From JBGPEQ01 sp035518775 (GTDB lineage: Bacteria > Pseudomonadota > Alphaproteobacteria > Dongiales > Dongiaceae): DNA of 11,707 nucleotides. The DNA lies in contig DATIXH010000353.1 of NCBI GenBank assembly GCA_035518775.1, forward strand, positions 1 through 11,707, in the 5' to 3' direction. Below the pieces are notes generated by a model. That model saw only the letters and a program-made list of their open reading frames with translations, ran no database searches and was not told the origin of the DNA. Positions 5,240 to 11,632 of the stretch are shown piece by piece. Every line of letters starts with the position of its first letter. Position 1 is the first letter of the stretch. The translations under genes and the position numbers were made by a program.

Positions 5240-7252
5240 TCACTCGGGCAACCCGGCCTTGCGCAGGCCGTCGAGAAGCCTGTCGCGACAGGACGGGTTC
5301 CTGATGCTCGGCTCGTAGTGCATGCGCAGGTGGGCGAGGGTGGTATCGGGAACAATGGCGAGCAGACGCTCGACCCATTTGCGGCATTCGTCCATCTGCC
5401 CCTGCAGGGTGCAGGTGGCGATCTTCACGCGCAACGCCGGTACGTAGGTCGGCAGCGACCGCAGCGAGCGATCGAGCCAGGCCGAGGCCTCCGGGTAGCG
5501 GCCCGCCGCGAAGTGGGCGAAGGCGATGCCGTACGAGGTGAGGTAGACCAGCGGATCCAGCGGATTGAGGGCGATCGACCGCTCGAAGTGGGGGATCGCC
5601 GTCGCGCTGTCGCCGGCATAGGCACGGGTCATACCGCTGGCCATCCAGGCGCCGGCGGAATTCGGGTTGAGGCGCAGAGACCGTTCGATCAGGGCCAGGG
5701 CATCCTCAGTCTCGCCGGTCAGGATCGCCAGGGCGACGCCGGCCATCCACAAGGCCTCGGGATCATCCTGCCCTTTCTGGGCGGCGAGCCTTGCCAGCCG
5801 GGTCCCCTCCGTCGTTGTCGAGGCGACCCAACCGCGTTGCCGCTGGCGCATATTGCAATAGGCCGCCAGGCCGTAGGCGGCGGCGTAGTCCGGATCGAGT
5901 TCGACGGCGCGGCTGAGAAGACGGAGCGCCTCGCGGCTGTCCTCGAAGGTCGTCGTATTGTGCAGCGCGAGCGCGCGTAGGAAGAGGTCGTAGGCATCGA
6001 TATTGCCCGTCGGCCTGTGGCGCGCCCGCTCCATCTCGGCGTGGCGGAGTCTCGGTTCGATGGCGCCGATGACGCTCGAGGCGATGCGGTCCTGGAAATC
6101 GAAGACGTCGCTCAGGGTGCCGTCGAAGCGGTCGGTCCAAAGATGCAGGCCGGTCGCGGCGTCGATCAGCTGGCAGGCGATCCGCACCCTCTCGCCGGCC
6201 CTGCGCACGCTGCCTTCAAGGAGGTAGCGCACGCCGAGCCTGCTGCCGACCTCTTTGGCATCGGCCGCCTTGCCTTTGAAGGTGAAGCTGGACCTGGGGT
6301 CGATCACGAACAGCCAGCGCAGGCGGGCAAGACCGCCGATGATGTCCTCGCTGATACCGTCGGAGAAATACTCCTGCTCCGGATCGCCGCTCAGGTTGGC
6401 GAAGGGTAGAACGGCGATCGAGGGTTTCGTAGAGACAACCGGTTCCGCCTCGCCTGCGCGCGGCAACGCGTTTGCGGCAGGGCGTGGCACCGCAGGCTCC
6501 AGTTCGGTCGTCTGCCGCGACGTCGACCGGCTCTGCTGGATCGATTCATACAGCCGGGTCGTCTCGGCTTCCGGCTTCACGCCAAGCTCATGCTGCAACT
6601 GATCGCGGCAGGTCTGATACTGCTTCAGCGCGAGCGCCGTCTGGCCCTGTTCGGCGTAGATGCGCATGAGCGCGCGGTGCGCGCCTTCCCGCAGCGGGTC
6701 GAGCAGGAGCAGCCGGCGCGCCACTGCGGCGGCCTGCTCGTGCGCGCCATCGGTGGCCATGTGGCCGTCGAGCAGAGCGGCCAGCGTCTTGCGCGCAAGA
6801 TCGCGCAGACGCTGCCGCTCCATCAGCAGCCAGTCATCGAATGCGGAGTCGCGGATATCGAGTCCGTCGAGGAGGTCGCCGCGATAGAGCGCCATGGCCC
6901 GCGCGGCGGCCTCCAACGTTCCCTCGCCGATCAGCCGCTCGAATTCCCCGGCATCGACGGATACCGCCGCTCGGTCGAGAGTTACAAACTCCCGATCGGA
7001 CAGCAACGCTGCGTCCGCGCCGTCGAGCGCCTTGCGCAGCTTGAGCACGGCCTGCTTCAGGCTGTCCCGCGCCTGCTTGTCGCCTCGCTCGCTCCAAAGA
7101 ATCCCGGCCAGCTTCTCGCGCGAACGCGGCTCGCCGGACGGCATGGCGAGGTAGGCCAGCAGCGCGCGCTCCCGCCGGCCCGGCAGGTCGATTGCGCGAC
7201 CGCCCGCGCGCAGCTGGAAGGCGCCGAGCAAACTGATCTCCAAGGGTGCCAT
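5240..7252 (-). CDS. SARP-like regulator: winged helix + BTAD + TolB-like + TPR
   Basis: The protein has 670 residues. Residues 1-95 form an OmpR-like winged helix of the SARP/AfsR kind (LEISLLGAFQLRAGGRAIDL, then RRERALLAYLA, LAGILWSERGDKQARDSLKQ, VLKLRKAL). Residues about 96-240 are the bacterial transcriptional activation domain (ALYRGDLLDGLDI, LLLLDPLREGAHRALMRIYA, LKQYQTCRDQLQHELGVKPE). After a linker, residues 277-402 are a TolB/cyclase-type domain (PSIAVLPFANLSGDPEQEYF, SDGISEDII, VRYLLEGSVRRAGERVRIAC, LWTDRFDG). Residues 418-645 hold TPRs such as SREALRLLSRAVELDPDYAA. There is no membrane segment, signal peptide, receiver or NB-ARC ATPase. The start is set by the domain beginning immediately, although no good ribosome site is seen. 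It is divergent from the PaaK-like gene and likely controls it. The effector is unknown; the TolB/TPR half is the presumed sensor. Confidence 0.88.
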   Translation of the reverse strand: MAPLEISLLGAFQLRAGGRAIDLPGRRERALLAYLAMPSGEPRSREKLAGILWSERGDKQARDSLKQAVLKLRKALDGADAALLSDREFVTLDRAAVSVDAGEFERLIGEGTLEAAARAMALYRGDLLDGLDIRDSAFDDWLLMERQRLRDLARKTLAALLDGHMATDGAHEQAAAVARRLLLLDPLREGAHRALMRIYAEQGQTALALKQYQTCRDQLQHELGVKPEAETTRLYESIQQSRSTSRQTTELEPAVPRPAANALPRAGEAEPVVSTKPSIAVLPFANLSGDPEQEYFSDGISEDIIGGLARLRWLFVIDPRSSFTFKGKAADAKEVGSRLGVRYLLEGSVRRAGERVRIACQLIDAATGLHLWTDRFDGTLSDVFDFQDRIASSVIGAIEPRLRHAEMERARHRPTGNIDAYDLFLRALALHNTTTFEDSREALRLLSRAVELDPDYAAAYGLAAYCNMRQRQRGWVASTTTEGTRLARLAAQKGQDDPEALWMAGVALAILTGETEDALALIERSLRLNPNSAGAWMASGMTRAYAGDSATAIPHFERSIALNPLDPLVYLTSYGIAFAHFAAGRYPEASAWLDRSLRSLPTYVPALRVKIATCTLQGQMDECRKWVERLLAIVPDTTLAHLRMHYEPSIRNPSCRDRLLDGLRKAGLPE

Positions 7253-7344
7253 GAGTCTGTCGTTTGGCTGAATTCCTATCGCCGCGGGCTGGGGGAAGGC
7301 TCAACCGATGAAATTAACGCTCGTTTTCCGATGCCCGCAACCGG

Positions 7345-7371
7345 GGAACGGCGATTTTACCGCCCCGTTCC
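7345..7371. promoter_or_regulatory. inverted repeat GGAACGG/CCGTTCC in divergent intergenic region
   Basis: GGAACGG at 7345-7351 and CCGTTCC at 7365-7371 form a perfect 7-bp inverted repeat around a 13-nt centre containing an AT-rich ATTTTAC. It lies in the 193-bp gap between the divergent SARP-like and PaaK-like genes. It could be an operator for a dimeric regulator or a leader hairpin. No T-run follows, and no partner protein is indicated. Confidence 0.4.
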
Positions 7372-7379
7372 GCAGGCGG

Positions 7380-7410
7380 TCACCGGCAGATCACCGGCCC
7401 TGCGTAAAAA
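7380..7410 (+). promoter_or_regulatory. SARP-type heptamer direct repeat upstream of PaaK-like gene
   Basis: TCACCGGC occurs twice, at 7380-7387 and 7391-7398. Taken as heptamers (TCACCGG), the copies are separated by 4 bp and repeat with an 11-bp period. Known SARP regulators (DnrI, ActII-ORF4 class) bind heptameric direct repeats with just this spacing, a short distance upstream of the -10 element. A -10-like TAAAAA at 7405-7410 begins 7 bp after the second heptamer. The site is 36 bp upstream of the GGGAG ribosome site (7434-7438) of the PaaK-like gene and on the side expected for activation by the divergent SARP-like protein. Function is inferred from geometry only. Confidence 0.5.
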
Positions 7411-7445
7411 ACCTCCGCACGAAACCTTAACGTGGGAGACCAGTC

Positions 7446-8882
7446 ATGATCGCAGCAACAGCCGAGCGCCGTCAGATCGCCCACGACACGCCGGTGACCT
7501 TGGACGCCGCCGTCGTACAGCGGCGAGCCGCCAAATTGGTGGCCCGGGACTGCTGGACCCGCCAGCAGCTCCTCGCCCACCAGCAGGAGCGCTTGCGCGA
7601 AGTCTTGCGCCATGCCGTCAGGACTTCCCCTTACTACCGTGAAACGATCGGTCATCTGGTGGCAAGGCGGGCGCCGCTGGAGGAGTTTCCGGTGCTGACG
7701 AAAAGCCAGCTCGTGGCGAACTTCGATCGCATCGTCACCGATCGCCGCCTGCGCTTCGCCGACATCGAGCGGCATCTCGCCGGCGAGCGGGCCGGCGACC
7801 TGCTGTTCGGGCAATATCGCGCCTGTGCCACCGGCGGCACGACCGGCATGCGCGCCGTGATGGTCTACGACCAGACGGCATGGACGAACGCGGCGGCCAA
7901 CGCCTTCAGGTCCTCGCGTGCGATCGGAGTCACAGCGCAAACCCGAGTCGTCCCCATCGGTGCCGCGTCGCCGCAGCACCTCTCCGGCCGCATCTTCGCG
8001 GAGCTGCGGGCCGGCCGGCCGGATGTACCGCGGCTCGACGTCACGATGAAGCTGACCGAGGTGGTGGCGACGTTGAACACGTTCCGGCCCGACCTCATCA
8101 TCACCTACCCGTCCTTCATCCGGCGGCTGGCCGAAGAGCAGCTCGAGGGTCGCCTCAAGATCTCGACAGGGCGGTTCGTTTCGGTCGCGGAGGCCCTGAT
8201 GCCGGACGTGCGCGACCTCGCCCGTCAGGCTTGGGGTGCCACCATCTACAATCGCTACTCGTCGACGGAGACCGGCATCTCCGGTTCGGAATGCGAGCAC
8301 GGCTGCGGCATCCACCTGCCTGAAGACCTTGTCGTCTACGAGGCGGTCGACGAGGCAAACCGCCTGGTCGCCGCGGGCAAGCCCGGAAGCCGGCTGCTGA
8401 TCACGACCTTGACGAATGCGGTGCTGCCGCTCATCCGCTACGAGCATACCGACATTGTCACCCTGGCGGACGATGCTTGCGCCTGCGGTCGGCCCTATGC
8501 ACGCATCGTCGCGATCGAGGGGCGGCGGGAGGAGGTGCTGCGCTTGCCGCGGCGCGGCGGTGGCCGGGTGGAGGTCCATGCGTTCCAGCTGCTCTCGCCC
8601 TTGATCAAGATGCCCGGCATCCGCCAGTACCAGCTCCTGTTTGGCGCTGACGACCTGACCATCAAGATCTCGGTGCGGGACGGCGAGTCGCGGGATGACA
8701 TTCAAGCCGCGGTCGAGCGGAGCATCCGCGGCGCGCTTATAGAATTCGATGCGGCCGAGGCCCCAGTCGCGGTGGAGATCGTCGAAACGATCGAGCGCTC
8801 CGGCACAGGGTCGAAGATCAAATTGGTGGAGCGGTCGCCTGCGCCCGCGGCAAAGCTCGCGTCGGCAGGAGGTCGGCGATGA
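7446..8882 (+). CDS. PaaK/CapK-family adenylate-forming enzyme (phenylacetate-CoA ligase-like)
   Basis: The protein has 478 residues. It shows adenylate-forming enzyme motifs in order: the N-terminal helix LREVLRHAVRTSPYYRE typical of PaaK/CapK; the phosphate-binding loop C-A-T-G-G-T-T-G-M (127-135); Y-S-S-T-E (271-275), the adenine-binding motif; R-Y-E-H-T-D (331-336), with the ribose-binding Asp; and R-S-G-T-G-S-K-I-K-L-V-E (451-462), with the candidate catalytic lysine at the end of the small domain. Cys/His groups S-E-C-E-H-G-C-G-I-H (281-290) and A-C-A-C-G-R (344-349) sit where some PaaK relatives carry metal-binding cysteines. Such enzymes activate carboxylic acids as acyl-adenylates, then usually make a CoA thioester. 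The acid here is unknown. The start is supported by GGGAG (7434-7438). No thioesterase, carrier protein or phenylacetate pathway gene is adjacent. The divergent SARP-like protein is the likely activator. Confidence 0.85.
   Translation: MIAATAERRQIAHDTPVTLDAAVVQRRAAKLVARDCWTRQQLLAHQQERLREVLRHAVRTSPYYRETIGHLVARRAPLEEFPVLTKSQLVANFDRIVTDRRLRFADIERHLAGERAGDLLFGQYRACATGGTTGMRAVMVYDQTAWTNAAANAFRSSRAIGVTAQTRVVPIGAASPQHLSGRIFAELRAGRPDVPRLDVTMKLTEVVATLNTFRPDLIITYPSFIRRLAEEQLEGRLKISTGRFVSVAEALMPDVRDLARQAWGATIYNRYSSTETGISGSECEHGCGIHLPEDLVVYEAVDEANRLVAAGKPGSRLLITTLTNAVLPLIRYEHTDIVTLADDACACGRPYARIVAIEGRREEVLRLPRRGGGRVEVHAFQLLSPLIKMPGIRQYQLLFGADDLTIKISVRDGESRDDIQAAVERSIRGALIEFDAAEAPVAVEIVETIERSGTGSKIKLVERSPAPAAKLASAGGRR
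8867..8872 (+). promoter_or_regulatory. AGGAGG ribosome binding site inside PaaK-like gene
   Basis: A perfect AGGAGG lies within the last codons of the PaaK-like gene, 6 nt before the ATG at 8879, whose ATGA overlaps the upstream stop. This is the strongest Shine-Dalgarno match I noted in the window and supports coupled translation of the short ORF that follows. Confidence 0.75.
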
Positions 8883-9202
8883 ACGACATCATTGCCCTGG
8901 TGCAATACATGCCCAGCCTGAACCGCGGATCGGACGTCACGAAGATTGAGATCCCACAGCTCGGCAGGGAACACGAGCATGGAGCTGCTACTCAGGCGCC
9001 TAGCCAGCCCCGCACAGGCATGCAGCCGCTCAGAGCATTAGCGCGCAGGTTCTTTGGGCGAGTGATGCAGCTTCGCATGATCGGGGGTGGCAACCCTGGC
9101 GCGCCGGAGGAATCGTCGTTCCCGCCGCACCGTGTGGCGACACTCACCGCCAAGGAGAGCCTGACCGGCAAGGCGCCGGCGGCAGAGTGCCTACGACAGT
9201 AA
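8879..9202 (+). CDS. unrecognised 107-residue ORF, coupled to PaaK-like gene
   Basis: The frame starts with an ATGA overlap at the PaaK-like stop and is preceded by a perfect AGGAGG, so translation initiation here is well supported. The first 29 residues (MNDIIALVQYMPSLNRGSDV, then TKIEIPQLG) look like the natural beginning of a folded protein. From about residue 30 on (REHEHGAATQ onwards) composition changes to Ala/Gly/Pro/Arg-rich without clear secondary structure, apart from LRALARRFFGRVMQLRMIGG (about 51-70), a possible basic helix. I recognise no family. One reading is a genuine small partner of the ligase. Another is that a longer second gene was cut by a deletion or recombination near 8965 and reads on into unrelated DNA. 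The second reading is favoured by the disordered intergenic region and repeat-like DNA that follow. Confidence 0.5.
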   Translation: MNDIIALVQYMPSLNRGSDVTKIEIPQLGREHEHGAATQAPSQPRTGMQPLRALARRFFGRVMQLRMIGGGNPGAPEESSFPPHRVATLTAKESLTGKAPAAECLRQ

Positions 9203-9475
9203 CATTCCGCCGGAGAAGCGCACTAGGTGCCGACGCCTGCCTCCTAGGACGTAGCTGGGCCTTGCAATTTTTCCATCGGGCACACCCAGGTTCTGCTCGC
9301 ATTCAACTGAGGCGGCGGTATCCTGGTCCCAACAAGTCGTTGCCGAGGTTTTGGAATCACAATCTCCGACTTGGGTAAAAATCGGCAAAAGTCTCGGACG
9401 CAGCGAATGATACCGATTTGGTCCCGAAAGCGGACCTGCGACCCTGCGCGTTTATGAGTACGGGCCTTAGCCGGC
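9203..9475. other. gene-free stretch with nested inverted repeats and a repeat remnant
   Basis: I see no gene in these 273 bp. TCCGACTT (9365-9372) can pair with AAGTCTCGGA (9389-9398) with a 2-nt bulge. AAATCGG (9379-9385) is also inverted as CCGATTT (9413-9419), so alternative hairpins compete. GTTTATGAGT (9450-9459) is the exact reverse complement of the ACTCATAAAC at 5098-5107. Read on the minus strand it is followed after about 18 nt by GGTCCGCTTTCGGGACC, itself palindromic at its ends (GGTCC/GGACC). This looks like a remnant of the same dispersed repeat family. The stretch is less GC-rich than the flanking genes. Confidence 0.5.
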
Positions 9476-9526
9476 TTGGTGCTGTCGCCCGTCGGTGATA
9501 CGGTCGCGGCCAAAGGGCGGCGGGGC

Positions 9527-10243
9527 GTGACGCAAGCGGTATCTCTTCACGGGGTCTTCGAGGTGTTGGCCTGGCTGGTCGCCATCGCGGCCGGCTGGCA
9601 GGTGAAGCAGCGCTATCTGCGCGACGACCGCTTGCCGATCCGCATTCGGGCCTATCCGCTCTATATGATCGTGGTCTGGGTCGGCGCCGTCGCCGGCGCG
9701 CTCGCGCTCGGAACGCTCAACCTGCGCCTCGCCGGTGTTGCCGGGCTGGGCCGCAGCATCGTCGGCGCGCTCGTCGGCGGTATCGTGACCGCCGAAGCCT
9801 ACAAGGCCATGCGCGGCATCCGCGGCTCGACCGGCGTCGTCTTCGTCGTGCCGCTCGCGCTCGCCGTCGGTATCGGCCGCATCGGCTGTTTCCTCGCGGG
9901 CCTCGACGACTACACCTACGGCACGCCGACCCAGCTGCTGTGGGGCGTCGATTTCGGCGACGGCATCGCGCGCCATCCGGTGCAGCTCTATGAGAGCGTC
10001 ACGATGCTGGCGTTCGCCGCCGTTTTCCTGCGGCTGCTGCGCACGCAGCCGGATGCGATGATCCGCTGGGGCTTCTACCTGTTCGCGCTCGCCTATGGCG
10101 GGCAACGCTTCCTCTGGGAGTTCCTCAAGCCCTATCCGGCGGTTATAGGGCCGCTCAACCTGTTTCACCTCGCCAGCCTGTTCCTCGTCCTCTACGCGCT
10201 TTCGATGATGCGCTTCGCGGAGCCCGCCCATGCGCGACCCTAG
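9527..10243 (+). CDS. divergent prolipoprotein diacylglyceryl transferase (Lgt) family membrane protein
   Basis: From GTG 9527 the protein has 238 residues. The frame could start at TTG 9476 or GTG 9479, but AAAGGG (9512-9517) lies 9 nt before GTG 9527, and the extra N-terminus would be hydrophilic and close to repeat DNA. Membrane spans fall near 12-24, 44-62, 78-88, 103-116, 158-170, 180-190 and 210-225. Lgt landmarks are H-G-V-F-E (8-12), G-R-I-G-C-F (117-122), A-R-H-P-V-Q-L-Y-E (148-156) and R-F-L-W-E-F (194-199). Lgt transfers diacylglycerol from phosphatidylglycerol to the lipobox Cys of lipoproteins. Here the Asn of the canonical GRIxNF signature is Cys, and the H-G-G segment of classic Lgt is replaced by S-I-V-G-A-L-V-G-G (77-85). 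It is therefore probably a paralogue with a different or altered acceptor. It overlaps the radical SAM gene by 14 nt. Confidence 0.8.
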   Translation: MTQAVSLHGVFEVLAWLVAIAAGWQVKQRYLRDDRLPIRIRAYPLYMIVVWVGAVAGALALGTLNLRLAGVAGLGRSIVGALVGGIVTAEAYKAMRGIRGSTGVVFVVPLALAVGIGRIGCFLAGLDDYTYGTPTQLLWGVDFGDGIARHPVQLYESVTMLAFAAVFLRLLRTQPDAMIRWGFYLFALAYGGQRFLWEFLKPYPAVIGPLNLFHLASLFLVLYALSMMRFAEPAHARP

Positions 10244-11632
10244 GCCGTACCTATTCTATGGACAGACGACGTCGCTGTGTGAAACCTGCCTCGACCTCGT
10301 GCCGGCGAAGATCCTCATCGAGGGCGACGAGGTGTACTACCAGAAGCGTTGCCCCGAGCACGGCGTGCAGAAGACGCTGGTGTCGACCGATGCCGCCTAC
10401 TTCCGCCGCACGCGCGATTATCTCAAGCCCGGCGACAAACCGCTGCAGTTCCAGAGCCGCACCCACTTCGGTTGCCCCTACGACTGTGGCCTCTGCCCGG
10501 ACCATGAGCAGCACAGCTGCCTCGCCCTCATCGAGATCAACGACGCCTGCAACCTGACCTGCCCGGTCTGCTTCGCCGATTCCTCGCCGCATCGCCCCGA
10601 GCAGCGGTCGTTGGCCGAGGTCGAGGCTATGCTCGATGCGCTCGTCGCCAGCGAAGGCGAGCCGGATCTCGTGCAGATCAGCGGCGGCGAACCGACGATC
10701 CACCCGCAGATCCTCGATATCCTGCGCCTCGCCAAGGCGAAGCCGATCCGGCATGTGATGCTCAATACCAACGGCGTGCGCATCGCCAACGATCCGGCCT
10801 TCGTCGCCGCGCTGGCGAAACTGGCGCCCGGCTTCGAGGTCTATCTGCAGTTCGACTCGCTTAAGAAATCAGCGCTCGAGAACATCCGCGGCGCCGATTT
10901 GCGCCATGTGCGCGAGCGCGCGCTCGCCAATCTGGAAGCGGCCGAGGTTTCGACCACGCTGGTCTGCGTGGTGAAGAAAGCCGTCAACGACGACGAGGTC
11001 GGTTCCATCGTGCGCCATGCCCTCGGCTACCGCTGCGTGCGCGGCATCACCTTCCAGCCGGTGCAGGATGCCGGCCGCAACGAGGGCTTCGACAAGAACC
11101 GCGACCGCGCCATGCTCACTGATATCCGCCGCGGCATCATCGAGACATCAGGCGTGTTCGCCGCAGAGGACATCGTCCCGTTGCCCTGCAACCCCGAGGC
11201 CATCGCCATCGGCTACGGCCTGCGCGACGGCGCCTCCGTCCTGCCGATCACGCGTCTGATCCCGCAGGACGTCTTCGTGCAGAACGCGCCGAACGCCATC
11301 ACCTTCGAGAAATATCCGGCCCTCAAGCAGCGGCTGTTCGACCTGCTGTCGCTGGCCGCGACGGGCGAGCAGACGCAATCGACGCTCGGCGGCCTGCTCT
11401 GCTGCCTGCCGCAGTTCGACCGGCGGACCTCGGCTACGACCGCGTCTTCCGCGTCGTGATCGTGCAGTTCCTCGACCGCTTCAACTTCTGCCTGGCCGCC
11501 GTGAAGCGCTCCTGCATCCACTTCGTGACGCCGCAGGGAAGGATCATTCCGTTCGACACCTACAACCTCTTCTATCGCGACGGCGCCGCCGGCAACGCCC
11601 GCCGGGCGGCCGCGCGCCACGTCCATGTCTGA
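10230..11632 (+). CDS. Tes/MJ0619-like radical SAM protein, frameshifted near its 3' end
   Basis: The uninterrupted frame gives 409 residues to a stop at 11457-11459. Restoring one base near 11420 extends it to about 467 residues, ending at 11632. The radical SAM cluster motif is C107-N-L-T-C111-P-V-C114-F, followed by I-S-G-G-E-P (150-155), the SAM-binding GGE motif. Extra cysteines precede it: C17-x2-C20 with C41, and C82-x3-C86-x2-C89-x7-C97. More lie at C320, C391/C392 and, after the shift, in F-N-F-C and K-R-S-C. This cysteine-rich N-terminus with the E-I-N-D-A-C-N-L-T-C-P-V-C-F motif resembles the MJ0619/tetraether lipid synthase family, whose archaeal members join lipid tails by C-C bonds using several Fe-S clusters. 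The family call is from motif memory; the reaction here is unproven. It overlaps the Lgt-like gene by 14 nt, and a CGGAG site precedes the ATG. Without the frameshift repair the last ~70 residues are lost. Confidence 0.75.

Noticed and set aside
4930..5355. Minus-strand 141-codon open frame downstream of the SARP-like gene
   Set aside because: It overlaps the end of that gene and the repeat; the peptide resembles known repeat-derived spurious ORFs.
5126..5980. Plus-strand 284-codon open frame beginning TDVCFAPKSG
   Set aside because: It starts in a repeat element and runs antisense through the SARP-like gene; the first residues are a repeat-derived translation, not a gene.
7380..8705. Minus-strand 441-codon open frame
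   Set aside because: It lies opposite the PaaK-like gene, which carries all adenylate-forming motifs; the antisense product has no recognisable fold and arises from GC-rich codons.
9467..10231. Minus-strand 254-codon open frame
   Set aside because: It is antisense to the Lgt-like gene, and its highly charged Glu/Asp/Arg composition is typical of antisense of a membrane protein in GC-rich DNA.
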